Origin: Candidatus Iainarchaeum sp.
GTDB taxonomy: Archaea; Iainarchaeota; Iainarchaeia; JAADDC01
Assembly (NCBI GenBank): GCA_013154145.1
Contig: JAADDC010000064.1
Span: forward strand, 1 to 11,318
Direction: 5' to 3'
Length of the DNA stretch: 11,318 nucleotides
Part shown: positions 5,975-11,213 of the stretch, one piece after another
Position numbering within the stretch: the first letter of the stretch is position 1
How the letters are laid out: each line of letters begins with the position of its first letter
Program-made: the position numbers and the translations under genes
Notes under the pieces: model-generated
The model's database searches: none
What the model saw: only the letters and a program-made list of their open reading frames with translations
Told to the model about the DNA's origin: nothing

Positions 5975-6775
5975 CTAAACGTAAAACGCTATGGCGGCAT
6001 AGTCGACGACGGAGGAGTAGTCGCCGTTGACCTCCCCCGAGTTGGAGAAGTGGAGGAGCTTGGCGGAGGCGCCCTGTTCCCGGGCCCAGAGTATAAGTGA
6101 AGCGATGGGGCCCGGGCCGCAGGGGGAAGCCTTGAGCTCCTCAACGAGGCGTAGGAAGCGCCGGGCGTCGAGGTCCAGGATCGCCTCGATGAGCTTGAAG
6201 TCCACCTCCCTTCCCCAGTCGGCGGGCACGTAGTGGGAGAAGTCCGAGGAAGCAAGGAAGAGAACGTTTTCTGGAACCGCGGAGGCCAGATCCTTGGCAT
6301 ATTCGTAGTTCTGGATGAGCATGACCACGGGCACAAAGGAAAAGTCATCGCCCCACACGTACTGGAGGAACGGCAGCTGAACCTCCACCGAGTGTTCTTG
6401 TAGATGGGCCTCCACGTCGAAGGAAGCGTAGAGGGAGCGCTCCACGACCTCCTGGGCCAGGGCCTCATTCACCTGAACGTAGCCCAGCGGTGTCACCCAC
6501 TCCCCCCGGGGAAACACCGAGAGGGGGGTTCCCAGCCCCGTGTGGTTGGGGCCGGCGATGAGTACCTCCCGGGGCCTCTCCTTGGCCAGGAGCTTGTAGA
6601 AGTGGGCAGCGGTGCGACCGGAGTAGATGTACCCTGCGTGGGGGACCACCGCCCCAATGATCCTCCCTGGAACCTCGGGAGGGCTGGCAGAACGAAAGAG
6701 GGCCTCCAGCATACGGTAAAGTTCCTCGGGATCGGAGGGGTAGAAGTAGCCCGCCACCGCCGGGTACCTGATCAT
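5975..6775 (-). CDS. MEMO1 family protein
   Basis: Member of the MEMO family, a fold related to class III extradiol dioxygenases. Human MEMO1 binds metal through two histidines and a cysteine; the archaeal role is not settled. The 266-aa length is typical. Visible signatures are RYPAVAGYFYPSDPEEL (3-19), VVPHAGYIYSGRTAAH (43-58, H46), AGPNHTGLG (74-82, H78), EHSVEVQLPFLQ (127-138), SSDFSHY (176-182), and SPCGPGPI (217-224, C219). H46, H78 and C219 are the expected metal ligands. The start ATG overlaps the rps2 stop (ATGA, 6772-6775), so the two are translationally coupled, as in other euryarchaea where MEMO follows rps2. Confidence 0.92.
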   Translation of the reverse strand: MIRYPAVAGYFYPSDPEELYRMLEALFRSASPPEVPGRIIGAVVPHAGYIYSGRTAAHFYKLLAKERPREVLIAGPNHTGLGTPLSVFPRGEWVTPLGYVQVNEALAQEVVERSLYASFDVEAHLQEHSVEVQLPFLQYVWGDDFSFVPVVMLIQNYEYAKDLASAVPENVLFLASSDFSHYVPADWGREVDFKLIEAILDLDARRFLRLVEELKASPCGPGPIASLILWAREQGASAKLLHFSNSGEVNGDYSSVVDYAAIAFYV

Positions 6776-7377
6776 CCCTCAAACTCCTCCAGGGGGACAG
6801 GGAACTTGTCCCTGCTCTCGATCATCCCCTTATTGAGCATGTACTCCCGGGCGAGGATCCAGTAGATGAGGGCCAGGGACTTCCTGCCCCTGTTGTTGCC
6901 GGGAATGACGAGGTCTATGTTGTGGAAGGTGTTGCCGGAGTTGGCGATGGCCAGGACGGGGATCCTTGCCCGGGCGGCCTCCAGTATGGCCTCCCTGTCC
7001 GATATGGGATCCGAGACGAAGACCACCTCGGGCTCTATGTATTCCTTTCCGTAGGGGTTGGTGAAGGTGCCCGGAACGAAGCGCCCCACGATGGCAATGG
7101 CCCCTATCACCTCGGCGAACTTCTTGGCCGGGTGCTGGGCCTGCTTTCGCCGGGCAACCACAACGATGTCCCCCGGCTCGTAGTAGGAGAGGAACCTGCC
7201 TGCAATGCGCAGGCGCTCATCGATCTTCGTGATGTCAAAGATGTTGAGCCTGTCGGGACGGGTCTTGTAGATGAACTTGCTCATGTCCTTGGTCCTAAAG
7301 GTGGTTCCGATGTGAACGCCCGCCGAGAGGTACTTCTCTACGGGCACGAGAAGCTGGACGTTCTTCCGTCTCGCCAT
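6772..7377 (-). CDS. rps2: Small ribosomal subunit protein uS2
   Basis: 30S protein needed for late assembly and located at the head-body junction. The 201-aa archaeal/eukaryotic-type protein carries LSAGVHIGTTFRTKDMSKFI (17-36), GRFVPGTFTNP (98-108) and IANSGNTFHNIDLVIPGNNR (144-163), all hallmarks of the family. It is the first gene of a - strand operon. The start ATG lies only about 86 bp from the divergent start at 7464, so the two promoters share this spacer. No clear RBS precedes the start, consistent with a very short leader. Confidence 0.95.
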   Translation of the reverse strand: MARRKNVQLLVPVEKYLSAGVHIGTTFRTKDMSKFIYKTRPDRLNIFDITKIDERLRIAGRFLSYYEPGDIVVVARRKQAQHPAKKFAEVIGAIAIVGRFVPGTFTNPYGKEYIEPEVVFVSDPISDREAILEAARARIPVLAIANSGNTFHNIDLVIPGNNRGRKSLALIYWILAREYMLNKGMIESRDKFPVPLEEFEG

Positions 7378-7401
7378 GCTTAGATGATAAATCCATTAAC
7401 C

Positions 7402-7411
7402 TAATAAAAAT
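7402..7411 (-). promoter_or_regulatory. Probable promoter (TATA-like) of rps2 operon
   Basis: On the - strand the spacer reads TTTTTATTAG, a TATA-like element centred about 30 nt before the rps2 ATG. Initiation 25 nt downstream would give a leader of about 5 nt. Confidence 0.5.
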
Positions 7412-7435
7412 CACGGTCATTGCTTCCCTTTCCTC

Positions 7436-7442
7436 TATAAAA
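7436..7442 (+). promoter_or_regulatory. TATA box of the DUF505-like gene (leaderless)
   Basis: TATAAAA is centred about 25 nt before the ATG at 7464. That distance places initiation at or next to the start codon, and no ribosome binding site is present, so a leaderless transcript is likely. Confidence 0.65.
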
Positions 7443-7463
7443 CCTTCTGACGTAGCTAAAACC

Positions 7464-9047
7464 ATGTACGTGCGGAAGCGACACGTGGAAATGTTAAAGC
7501 GGCTCAAGGAAGGGGAGAAGGTAAGGGGAATACAGTTCCTGGAGCTCTACATCCAGGGTTTTATCACCAAGGATGGAAGGCTAACGCCCGCCGGAGAGCT
7601 GATTGCTCGCCTGGAGCCCAAGGATGAGCTCTTCATCGCTTCCGACACGGTGAAGGAAGCCGAGCTCTACGTGAAGACCGGCTTCATCCCCGAGGAGTGG
7701 AAGAAGGACCTGGAGAGCAGGGGGCTGAGCGTCGAAGATTTACCTTTTATCTACGAGGCCTACGAAAAGGCTAAACCTGTCGTGATGCTCACGCCCTACG
7801 TCATCTCATTCATCGAGGAGATTCCCCCGGCGGGGGACTACGACGAGCTCATACGCTTCAAGGACATGAAGGACTACGGCCACAACGTGGTCAACGCCCT
7901 ACAAGCTATGAGACTACTCTTCATTTCCCCTCCCAAGAAGGGCCGCAGAACCTACGCCCTTTCTGGAGGTGCCCGGCGCATCCCTGAGTTTGCCTTCTCC
8001 CTCACGGAGACCGTCTTCATCGGAGAAGAGGAGATGGAGAAGCTAGAGAAGGAGATCAGGGACGAGTCCCTCGTGCGCTACGGCCTCCAGACAGAGGAAG
8101 GAAAGCTCACGGAGATGGGTGAGCGCCTCGTCTCCGCCCTCAGGGAGAAACACCCCTACGTGAGACCGGTTTACCTCGGCGAAAACGAGCTGGACGCCCT
8201 GAAGAAGATGGCGGACTGGCAGGAGCGCTACTCCGACGAAAAGGACCGCATCCGCAGAGTGAAGAAGGAGTTCCCCGGGGAGCTCCTGAGGCTGCTCCAG
8301 TTCAGGGGCCTCATCACGGACGACTACAAGGTGACCCCAGAGGGTAAAAAGGCCATCGAGTACGGGGTCACCACCGTGGACGGCATGAGGGCTGTGGTCT
8401 TCTCTCTTATGGGTGATCCGCCCGCCTACGACTGGCTGGAAAAGGCCCGGGAAGAAGGCCTCTTCCACTGGTGGATCACGTCCAAGGCCGAGTTCTTCCT
8501 GGACCTGGGCCGGCAGGCCATCAAGTTCCCCTACATCACCAAGTACGACACGGCCATTCTGGCCCACATCCCCCGCAGGAGGTACGTCACCGTGGAGGAC
8601 CTCATGAGAGCAGTGGAGGAAAAGGTGGGCCGCTACGACAGGGCCATCGGCGAGGCCGAGACCAAGGGACTCATCAGGGTGTTCCAGAACGACAGCGTGA
8701 GGCTCACGGAGTTCGGCGAGAAGATGAAGGAGGTCGTGGAGTACGCGAACCTGCCGGAACTCCTCAACACCAGCCTAGCCATCACGCCCGAGACGTGGAA
8801 GATCATCAGGGCCCTCTACGAAAACGAGGAGGAGGTCAACTACATCTGGAAGAAGGCCGACGAGAACCGCAAGGACTACTACCAGGAGCTGGCCAAGTTC
8901 GTGGCCAAGGTCACCCGCATGGACGAAGAAGAGGTCCTGAAGTTCATGAAACTCCTGCACATCACGGGCTTCCTGGGTAGCAAGTACCTGACGGAGGCCG
9001 GCAGGAAGCTGGCAGAGGTACTGGACGTCAGGGTGGAGGGATCCTAA
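7464..9047 (+). CDS. DUF505 family-like protein with repeated winged-helix-like motifs
   Basis: Soluble 527-aa, charge-rich protein resembling the uncharacterised DUF505 family known from hyperthermophiles; function unknown. No membrane segment or signal peptide is visible. The protein contains a repeated short pattern, hydrophobic-x-x-x-G-(L/F)-(I/L)-...-(K/R/Y)-(L/V)-T-x-x-G, seen at about 27-47 (QGFITKDGRLTPAGELI), 203-223 (YGLQTEEGKLTEMGERL), 275-297 (RGLITDDYKVTPEGKKA), 396-422 (KGLIRVFQNDSVRLTEFGEK) and 497-517 (TGFLGSKYLTEAGRKLA). A weaker copy lies near 149-171. This is the look of the last helix and wing of winged-helix domains, so nucleic-acid binding or protein docking is possible but unproven. 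The ATG at 7464 is supported by the TATA spacing. Its last 20 bp overlap the convergent HD gene. Confidence 0.85.
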   Translation: MYVRKRHVEMLKRLKEGEKVRGIQFLELYIQGFITKDGRLTPAGELIARLEPKDELFIASDTVKEAELYVKTGFIPEEWKKDLESRGLSVEDLPFIYEAYEKAKPVVMLTPYVISFIEEIPPAGDYDELIRFKDMKDYGHNVVNALQAMRLLFISPPKKGRRTYALSGGARRIPEFAFSLTETVFIGEEEMEKLEKEIRDESLVRYGLQTEEGKLTEMGERLVSALREKHPYVRPVYLGENELDALKKMADWQERYSDEKDRIRRVKKEFPGELLRLLQFRGLITDDYKVTPEGKKAIEYGVTTVDGMRAVVFSLMGDPPAYDWLEKAREEGLFHWWITSKAEFFLDLGRQAIKFPYITKYDTAILAHIPRRRYVTVEDLMRAVEEKVGRYDRAIGEAETKGLIRVFQNDSVRLTEFGEKMKEVVEYANLPELLNTSLAITPETWKIIRALYENEEEVNYIWKKADENRKDYYQELAKFVAKVTRMDEEEVLKFMKLLHITGFLGSKYLTEAGRKLAEVLDVRVEGS

Positions 9048-10041
9048 GGGGATCCACCGCCACGAACCAGTACCTCCTCGTCTCTTCACTCTTTCTCAAG
9101 GCCCTGAGAAGCGGGGAAACGTCCAGGAGCCGCTCGCCGCTCTCGAGGTAAACGTCGGGCTTGGAGTAGAAGGAGGGCCTGCGCCCGAGTATCACGGCAT
9201 CCTCGCCGTAGCGAGAGGCAAGCTTTTCGTAGACCTCCCGCGCCTCTTCCTCCCCTCCCCTAAAGTACATCTTGAAGAGCCGGCGTTCCTCTATGCGGCG
9301 CCACCAGTAGCTGTTTATCTTCCTCAGGGCCACGATGATCTCGTGGTCGTCCATTTCCACGATCTCCGAGGGCGAGTAATGGTTCAGGAGCTCTCCGACA
9401 GCCCTCACGAACATCTCGTCGGCAATGAGCACCGTCTTGTGGAAGTAAACGGCGTCGCCGAGGATGAAGCGCGCCACGTAGAGGTGTTCCACGTTGGGCA
9501 GCACCTTGCTCTGTATGACCAGGCGCTTCCCCTCCACCCTCATACTCCTAACGATGCGCTCCCAGTTGATGTGGCCCACCCTGACGCCCGTGAAGTAGGA
9601 GTCCCTCTGGAGGTAGTCAAGGCGATCCGTGCCGACGCCGCCGTAGATGAGCACATTCTCCCTGTTCTTCCACACCTCCTTAAAGGAAAAGGGCGAGTCC
9701 TGGAGTATCTCCTTGGCGATGCGCTCGCTGCGCTTCTCGTGATCAAAGTCCACGTCGTACCTCATCAGGGCCAGCTCCATGAGGTGGGAGAAGGCCGCGT
9801 GACCCACGTCGTGGAGTAGCGCGTAGGCCCAGACGCTCCTCTCCTCCGTGGCGTGGGTGGTAACGTAGTAAACTCCCAGGGAGTGCTCGAAGCGGGTGTG
9901 CACCGCCGAGGGATAGACGAGGTAGGCCAGGGAGAGCTGCTTCTTGTTCCTGAGCTTTTGGAACAGTGGGTGGTCCACGATGGGGAGGAGCTCCCCGTGG
10001 ACGGGGACATCTCCGTAGAGGGGATCCCGTATGTACTTCAC
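9028..10041 (-). CDS. HD-domain phosphohydrolase (SAMHD1/dGTPase-like)
   Basis: Member of the HD superfamily of metal-dependent phosphohydrolases; relatives hydrolyse dNTPs or other nucleotides. I choose the GTG at 10041 (MKYIRDPLYGDV) because it gives the family-typical N-terminus IRDPLYG and a TATA box sits 26 nt upstream. The longer frame to 10086 would run through that promoter. With this start (337 aa) the metal-binding residues are H53 (HTRFEHSLGV, 48-57), H77/D78 (ALLHDVGHAAFSH, 74-86) and D139 (GTDRLDYLQRDS, 137-148). DHEKRSE at 100-106 matches the helper histidine region of SAMHD1-like enzymes. The actual substrate cannot be read from the sequence. Its 3' end overlaps the DUF505-like gene by 20 bp. 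Confidence 0.9.
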   Translation of the reverse strand: MKYIRDPLYGDVPVHGELLPIVDHPLFQKLRNKKQLSLAYLVYPSAVHTRFEHSLGVYYVTTHATEERSVWAYALLHDVGHAAFSHLMELALMRYDVDFDHEKRSERIAKEILQDSPFSFKEVWKNRENVLIYGGVGTDRLDYLQRDSYFTGVRVGHINWERIVRSMRVEGKRLVIQSKVLPNVEHLYVARFILGDAVYFHKTVLIADEMFVRAVGELLNHYSPSEIVEMDDHEIIVALRKINSYWWRRIEERRLFKMYFRGGEEEAREVYEKLASRYGEDAVILGRRPSFYSKPDVYLESGERLLDVSPLLRALRKSEETRRYWFVAVDPLRIPPP

Positions 10042-10062
10042 AGAAACATTTGAGGACCGTGG

Positions 10063-10071
10063 TATTTTATA
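10063..10071 (-). promoter_or_regulatory. TATA box of the HD-domain gene (leaderless)
   Basis: On the - strand TATAAAATA is centred about 26 nt before GTG 10041, so transcription should begin at or next to the start codon. Repeat element A begins immediately upstream of this box. Confidence 0.7.
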
Positions 10072-10206
10072 GCGAAGGGGCTGCACCCTTCTCGAACGAC
10101 CGGTGCTCCGTCGACGCGCGAGCAGATTGGATCAACGACCGGACGGATTTAGGGTTGTGTTCAGGGACCGACCAGAGCGAAAAGGCTAAACCCCACATTA
10201 CTTTAT
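10072..10206. repeat. Repeat element A: diverged hairpin-rich sequence
   Basis: Non-coding stretch between the HD-gene promoter and the DUF4258 gene. It shares GGGCTGCACCCTTC (10078-10091) and, 57 nt later, ACGACCGGACG followed by TTAGG (10135-10153) with element B, where the same blocks are 63 nt apart. Possible hairpins are GAAGGG/CCCTTC around 10075-10091, GCACC/GGTGC (10083-10087 with 10102-10106), and TGCTC/GAGCA with an 11-nt loop (10104-10108 with 10120-10124). It also has an AGAGCGAAAAGG block like the GAGCGNAG loops further right. It looks like an older or rearranged member of the same family. Confidence 0.6.
10078..10091 (+). repeat. Left 14-bp direct repeat bracketing the DUF2283/DUF4258 island
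   Basis: GGGCTGCACCCTTC, identical to 10708-10721. Similarity extends a few bases on both sides (AGCGAAG before, CGAA shortly after) with small gaps. The repeat is itself a short hairpin (AAGGG/CCCTT with a 5-6 nt loop). Confidence 0.8.
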
Positions 10207-10449
10207 TCACGGTTTTTGTAAATACTTAGACAGTTTGGAAGTTCTAAAAGTCGTTATAATGAGAAGTTCGCCGGAGATGTATCTACCAACCACGACAATA
10301 GCTTTACCCTCCACGATTTTAACGAATTTTACTTGATCTCCTTGTTTTATTACGCTATCGGGTTTACTTACAACTAATTTAACTTCATAAATCGCGATTC
10401 CTCTTTCCTTCATCCGTTCTAAGGCGTGCCGAGTGAACTTCACGGTCAC
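10207..10449 (-). CDS. DUF4258-like small protein, predicted toxin of a toxin-antitoxin pair
   Basis: 80-aa protein with the DUF4258 signature FTRHALERMKERGI (5-18), a central beta strand pair and a final GRYISGELLIITTF strand (55-68). DUF4258 proteins belong to the wider RelE/BrnT-like small-fold group, and the family is often encoded next to DUF2283 in thermophiles as a predicted toxin-antitoxin pair. Nuclease activity is an inference from the family, with no catalytic residue I can prove. The start is GTG 10449, overlapping the DUF2283 stop by 4 nt; GTG 10443, two codons later, is an alternative. Base composition is clearly AT-richer than the neighbours, suggesting transfer. Confidence 0.85.
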   Translation of the reverse strand: MTVKFTRHALERMKERGIAIYEVKLVVSKPDSVIKQGDQVKFVKIVEGKAIVVVGRYISGELLIITTFRTSKLSKYLQKP

Positions 10450-10661
10450 ACCAGGATTGGCAGAGACTTCTCGGGTTCGAAAACGATTTGATTAAGATCT
10501 ATTTTTCTTCTTCGAACTCCCAAGATCTCTACGCCAATAACTTTTCCGTTCTCGTCGTAGTCAACGATGACACCCTCTTCGATTTCCTCGCTTTCGTTTA
10601 CTTTCCCCCGCCCAAGACGAATGTAAAGCACGTCAGCCCGCGGGTCATATTCAAACTCCAT
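10446..10661 (-). CDS. DUF2283-like small protein, predicted antitoxin
   Basis: 71-aa protein with the DUF2283 pattern: FEYDPRADVLYIRLGRGKV (3-21), then EEIEEGVIVDYDENGKVIGV (25-44), EIL (45-47) and a short variable C-terminus. DUF2283 proteins are small beta-rich proteins often paired with DUF4258 genes in archaea, which is the arrangement seen here. The ATG at 10661 lies about 25 nt from a TATA-like element, so the message is probably leaderless. A triple AACTG repeat sits between promoter and start and could be an autoregulatory operator. Confidence 0.88.
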   Translation of the reverse strand: MEFEYDPRADVLYIRLGRGKVNESEEIEEGVIVDYDENGKVIGVEILGVRRRKIDLNQIVFEPEKSLPILV

Positions 10662-10667
10662 ACACGT

Positions 10668-10682
10668 AACTGAACTGAACTG
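10668..10682. promoter_or_regulatory. Triple AACTG tandem repeat, possible operator
   Basis: AACTG is repeated three times without gaps between the TATA-like element and the DUF2283 start codon. A binding site here would block initiation, the usual autoregulation scheme of toxin-antitoxin operons. This role is inferred from position only. Confidence 0.4.
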
Positions 10683-10690
10683 TTTTAATG
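10682..10690 (-). promoter_or_regulatory. TATA-like element of the DUF2283/DUF4258 operon
   Basis: The - strand reads CATTAAAAC, centred about 25 nt before ATG 10661. It stands at the edge of the AT-rich island, directly next to repeat element B. Confidence 0.5.
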
Positions 10691-10707
10691 TGGGTGTGCC
10701 GAGCTAA

Positions 10708-10721
10708 GGGCTGCACCCTTC
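10708..10721 (+). repeat. Right 14-bp direct repeat bracketing the DUF2283/DUF4258 island
   Basis: GGGCTGCACCCTTC, identical to 10078-10091 and 630 bp from it. The pair encloses the whole two-gene island. An inverted partial copy (GGGTGCAG) lies at 10918-10925. Confidence 0.8.
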
Positions 10722-10730
10722 GAAGCCCCG

Positions 10731-10864
10731 CAACCGCTGGCTCGGTTGATCCGCCAGCGGGTCCGGTCTGACGACCGGACGCACTTAGGAGGTGGTGCGG
10801 GTGGTCGAGCGTAGCGAAGACCGTCCTCGGGGTTATAGGGGCGGAGCCCCATTGGCGGAGCCCC
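10731..10864. repeat. Repeat element B: module of consecutive hairpins
   Basis: The first 67 bp (10731-10797) match element C at 11015-11081 with two differences. Hairpin H1 is CCGCTGGC/GCCAGCGG with an 11-nt loop (10734-10760). H2 abuts it: GTCCGGTC, loop TGAC, GACCGGAC (10761-10780). After a linker with TTAGGAGGTGGTG, H3 is GGGTGGTC/GACCGTCC with two G-T pairs and loop GAGCGTAGCGAA (10799-10826). Then GGGGC, GGA, GCCCC (10838-10850). Elements B and C also share a downstream GGCGGAGCCYCAT block, so homology continues past 10797 with diverged stems. Confidence 0.85.
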
Positions 10865-10878
10865 ATTTTCGGAACCCC
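10837..10878. repeat. Three tandem 14-bp repeats
   Basis: Units AGGGGCGGAGCCCC, ATTGGCGGAGCCCC and ATTTTCGGAACCCC follow one another exactly in phase. The core CGGAGCCCC is the same block found once at the end of element C, so the array probably arose by local duplication within element B. Confidence 0.8.
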
Positions 10879-10883
10879 AATGG

Positions 10884-10912
10884 CAGGTGCCCGAGCGAAG
10901 GGAGGGCACCTG
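10884..10912. repeat. Perfect 9-bp hairpin with GAGCGAAGGGA loop
   Basis: CAGGTGCCC pairs with GGGCACCTG across the loop GAGCGAAGGGA. The loop resembles the H3 loop of element B (GAGCGTAGCGAA) although the stem is unrelated, so the loop appears to be the conserved part. Confidence 0.75.
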
Positions 10913-10925
10913 ACACCAGGGTGCA

Positions 10926-10939
10926 GGGACGGATGTCCC
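10926..10939. repeat. Hairpin just after the tRNA 3' end
   Basis: GGGAC, GGAT, GTCCC forms a perfect 5-bp stem 4 nt beyond the tRNA-Ala 3' end (in - strand direction). There is no T-run after it, so it is not a typical archaeal terminator. It may help define the 3' trailer. Confidence 0.5.
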
Positions 10940-10943
10940 GCAG

Positions 10944-11015
10944 TGGACCCGCCGGGATTCGAACCCGGGGCCTCCCGCGTGCGAGGCGGGCGCTCTACCG
11001 CTGAGCTACGGGCCC
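10944..11015 (-). tRNA. tRNA-Ala (anticodon CGC)
   Basis: A complete 72-nt cloverleaf: acceptor GGGCCCG/CGGGTCC, D arm GCTC/GAGC, anticodon stem CCCGC/GCGGG with loop CTCGCAC (anticodon CGC at 10981-10983, reading GCG), T arm CCGGG/CCCGG with TTCGAAT, discriminator A. The G3-U70 wobble pair that identifies alanine tRNAs is present. CCA is not encoded and there is no intron. Unusually, no AT-rich promoter lies in the 100 bp upstream: that space is filled by repeat element C. An 11-bp copy of the tRNA 5' end stands beyond the element, next to AT-rich DNA. Confidence 0.97.
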
Positions 11016-11016
11016 A
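11006..11016. repeat. 11-bp duplication, tRNA-side copy
   Basis: CTACGGGCCCA covers tRNA nucleotides 1-10 plus position -1 (on the - strand TGGGCCCGTAG). It is identical to 11146-11156 and together they bracket element C, as a target-site duplication would. Confidence 0.7.
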
Positions 11017-11145
11017 ACCGCTGGCTCGGTTGATCCGCCAGCGGGTCCGATCTGACGACCGGACGCACTTAAGAGGTGGTGTGGCCGATCGAAGATCGGC
11101 CTCGGCCCGCGGTCAACCGGCGGGCCGGTTGTGGCGGAGCCTCAT
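11017..11145. repeat. Repeat element C: probable small non-autonomous insertion upstream of tRNA-Ala
   Basis: Same module as element B: H1 (11018-11044), H2 (GTCCGATC, TGAC, GACCGGAC, 11045-11064), the linker with AAGAGGTGGTG, then H3 as a perfect GGCCGATC, GAA, GATCGGCC stem (11083-11101) unlike B's H3 in sequence but equal in position and stem length. H4 is CAACCGGC, GG, GCCGGTTG (11114-11131), and the end is GGCGGAGCCTCAT. It has no open frame of its own. The single change within H2 would be a mismatch on the + strand but a G-U pair on the - strand. It is bracketed by CTACGGGCCCA duplications. Confidence 0.75.
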
Positions 11146-11156
11146 CTACGGGCCCA
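11146..11156. repeat. 11-bp duplication, distal copy of tRNA 5' end
   Basis: CTACGGGCCCA, identical to the first ten tRNA nucleotides plus one flanking base. It is directly followed, on the side where the tRNA promoter would have been, by AT-rich DNA. Confidence 0.7.
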
Positions 11157-11173
11157 CTGAGTATTTTGCAGGT

Positions 11174-11190
11174 TACAATTACTTTTGACC
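11174..11190 (-). promoter_or_regulatory. Possible original tRNA-Ala promoter region
   Basis: The - strand reads AAAAGTAATTGTAACC, an AT-rich stretch centred about 25 nt upstream of the distal copy of the tRNA 5' end. It is a weak TATA match but the only AT-rich candidate near the tRNA, about 165 nt from the intact tRNA start. Confidence 0.35.
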
Positions 11191-11194
11191 AGCA

Positions 11195-11212
11195 CAAAAA
11201 ATTAAAAGAGGG
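11195..11212 (-). terminator. T-rich terminator after the C-terminal gene fragment
   Basis: On the - strand CTCTTTTAATTTTTTGTG follows a few bases after the stop codon of the gene at the right edge. Two U-tracts of this kind are adequate for euryarchaeal termination. Confidence 0.55.
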
Positions 11213-11213
11213 G

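Noticed and set aside
10042..10086. Longer N-terminus for the HD protein starting at 10086
   Set aside because: It would include the TATA box as coding sequence and add residues not typical of the family. GTG 10041 has correct promoter spacing.
10786..10797. Perfect Shine-Dalgarno-like TTAGGAGGTGGTG in element B
   Set aside because: Only a spurious frame follows, and element C has the altered form AAGAGGTGG. The resemblance to the anti-16S sequence is probably fortuitous, or part of the element's structure.
10731..11081. CRISPR array
   Set aside because: Only two copies of a 67-bp repeat separated by 217 bp that contain a tRNA. There is no regular spacer pattern and no cas gene.
10792..11188. 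Two + strand open frames across the hairpin field and the antisense of tRNA-Ala
   Set aside because: The PGFEPGASR-like peptide is the well-known artefact of translating antisense tRNA, and the frames run through repeats. I see no protein family.
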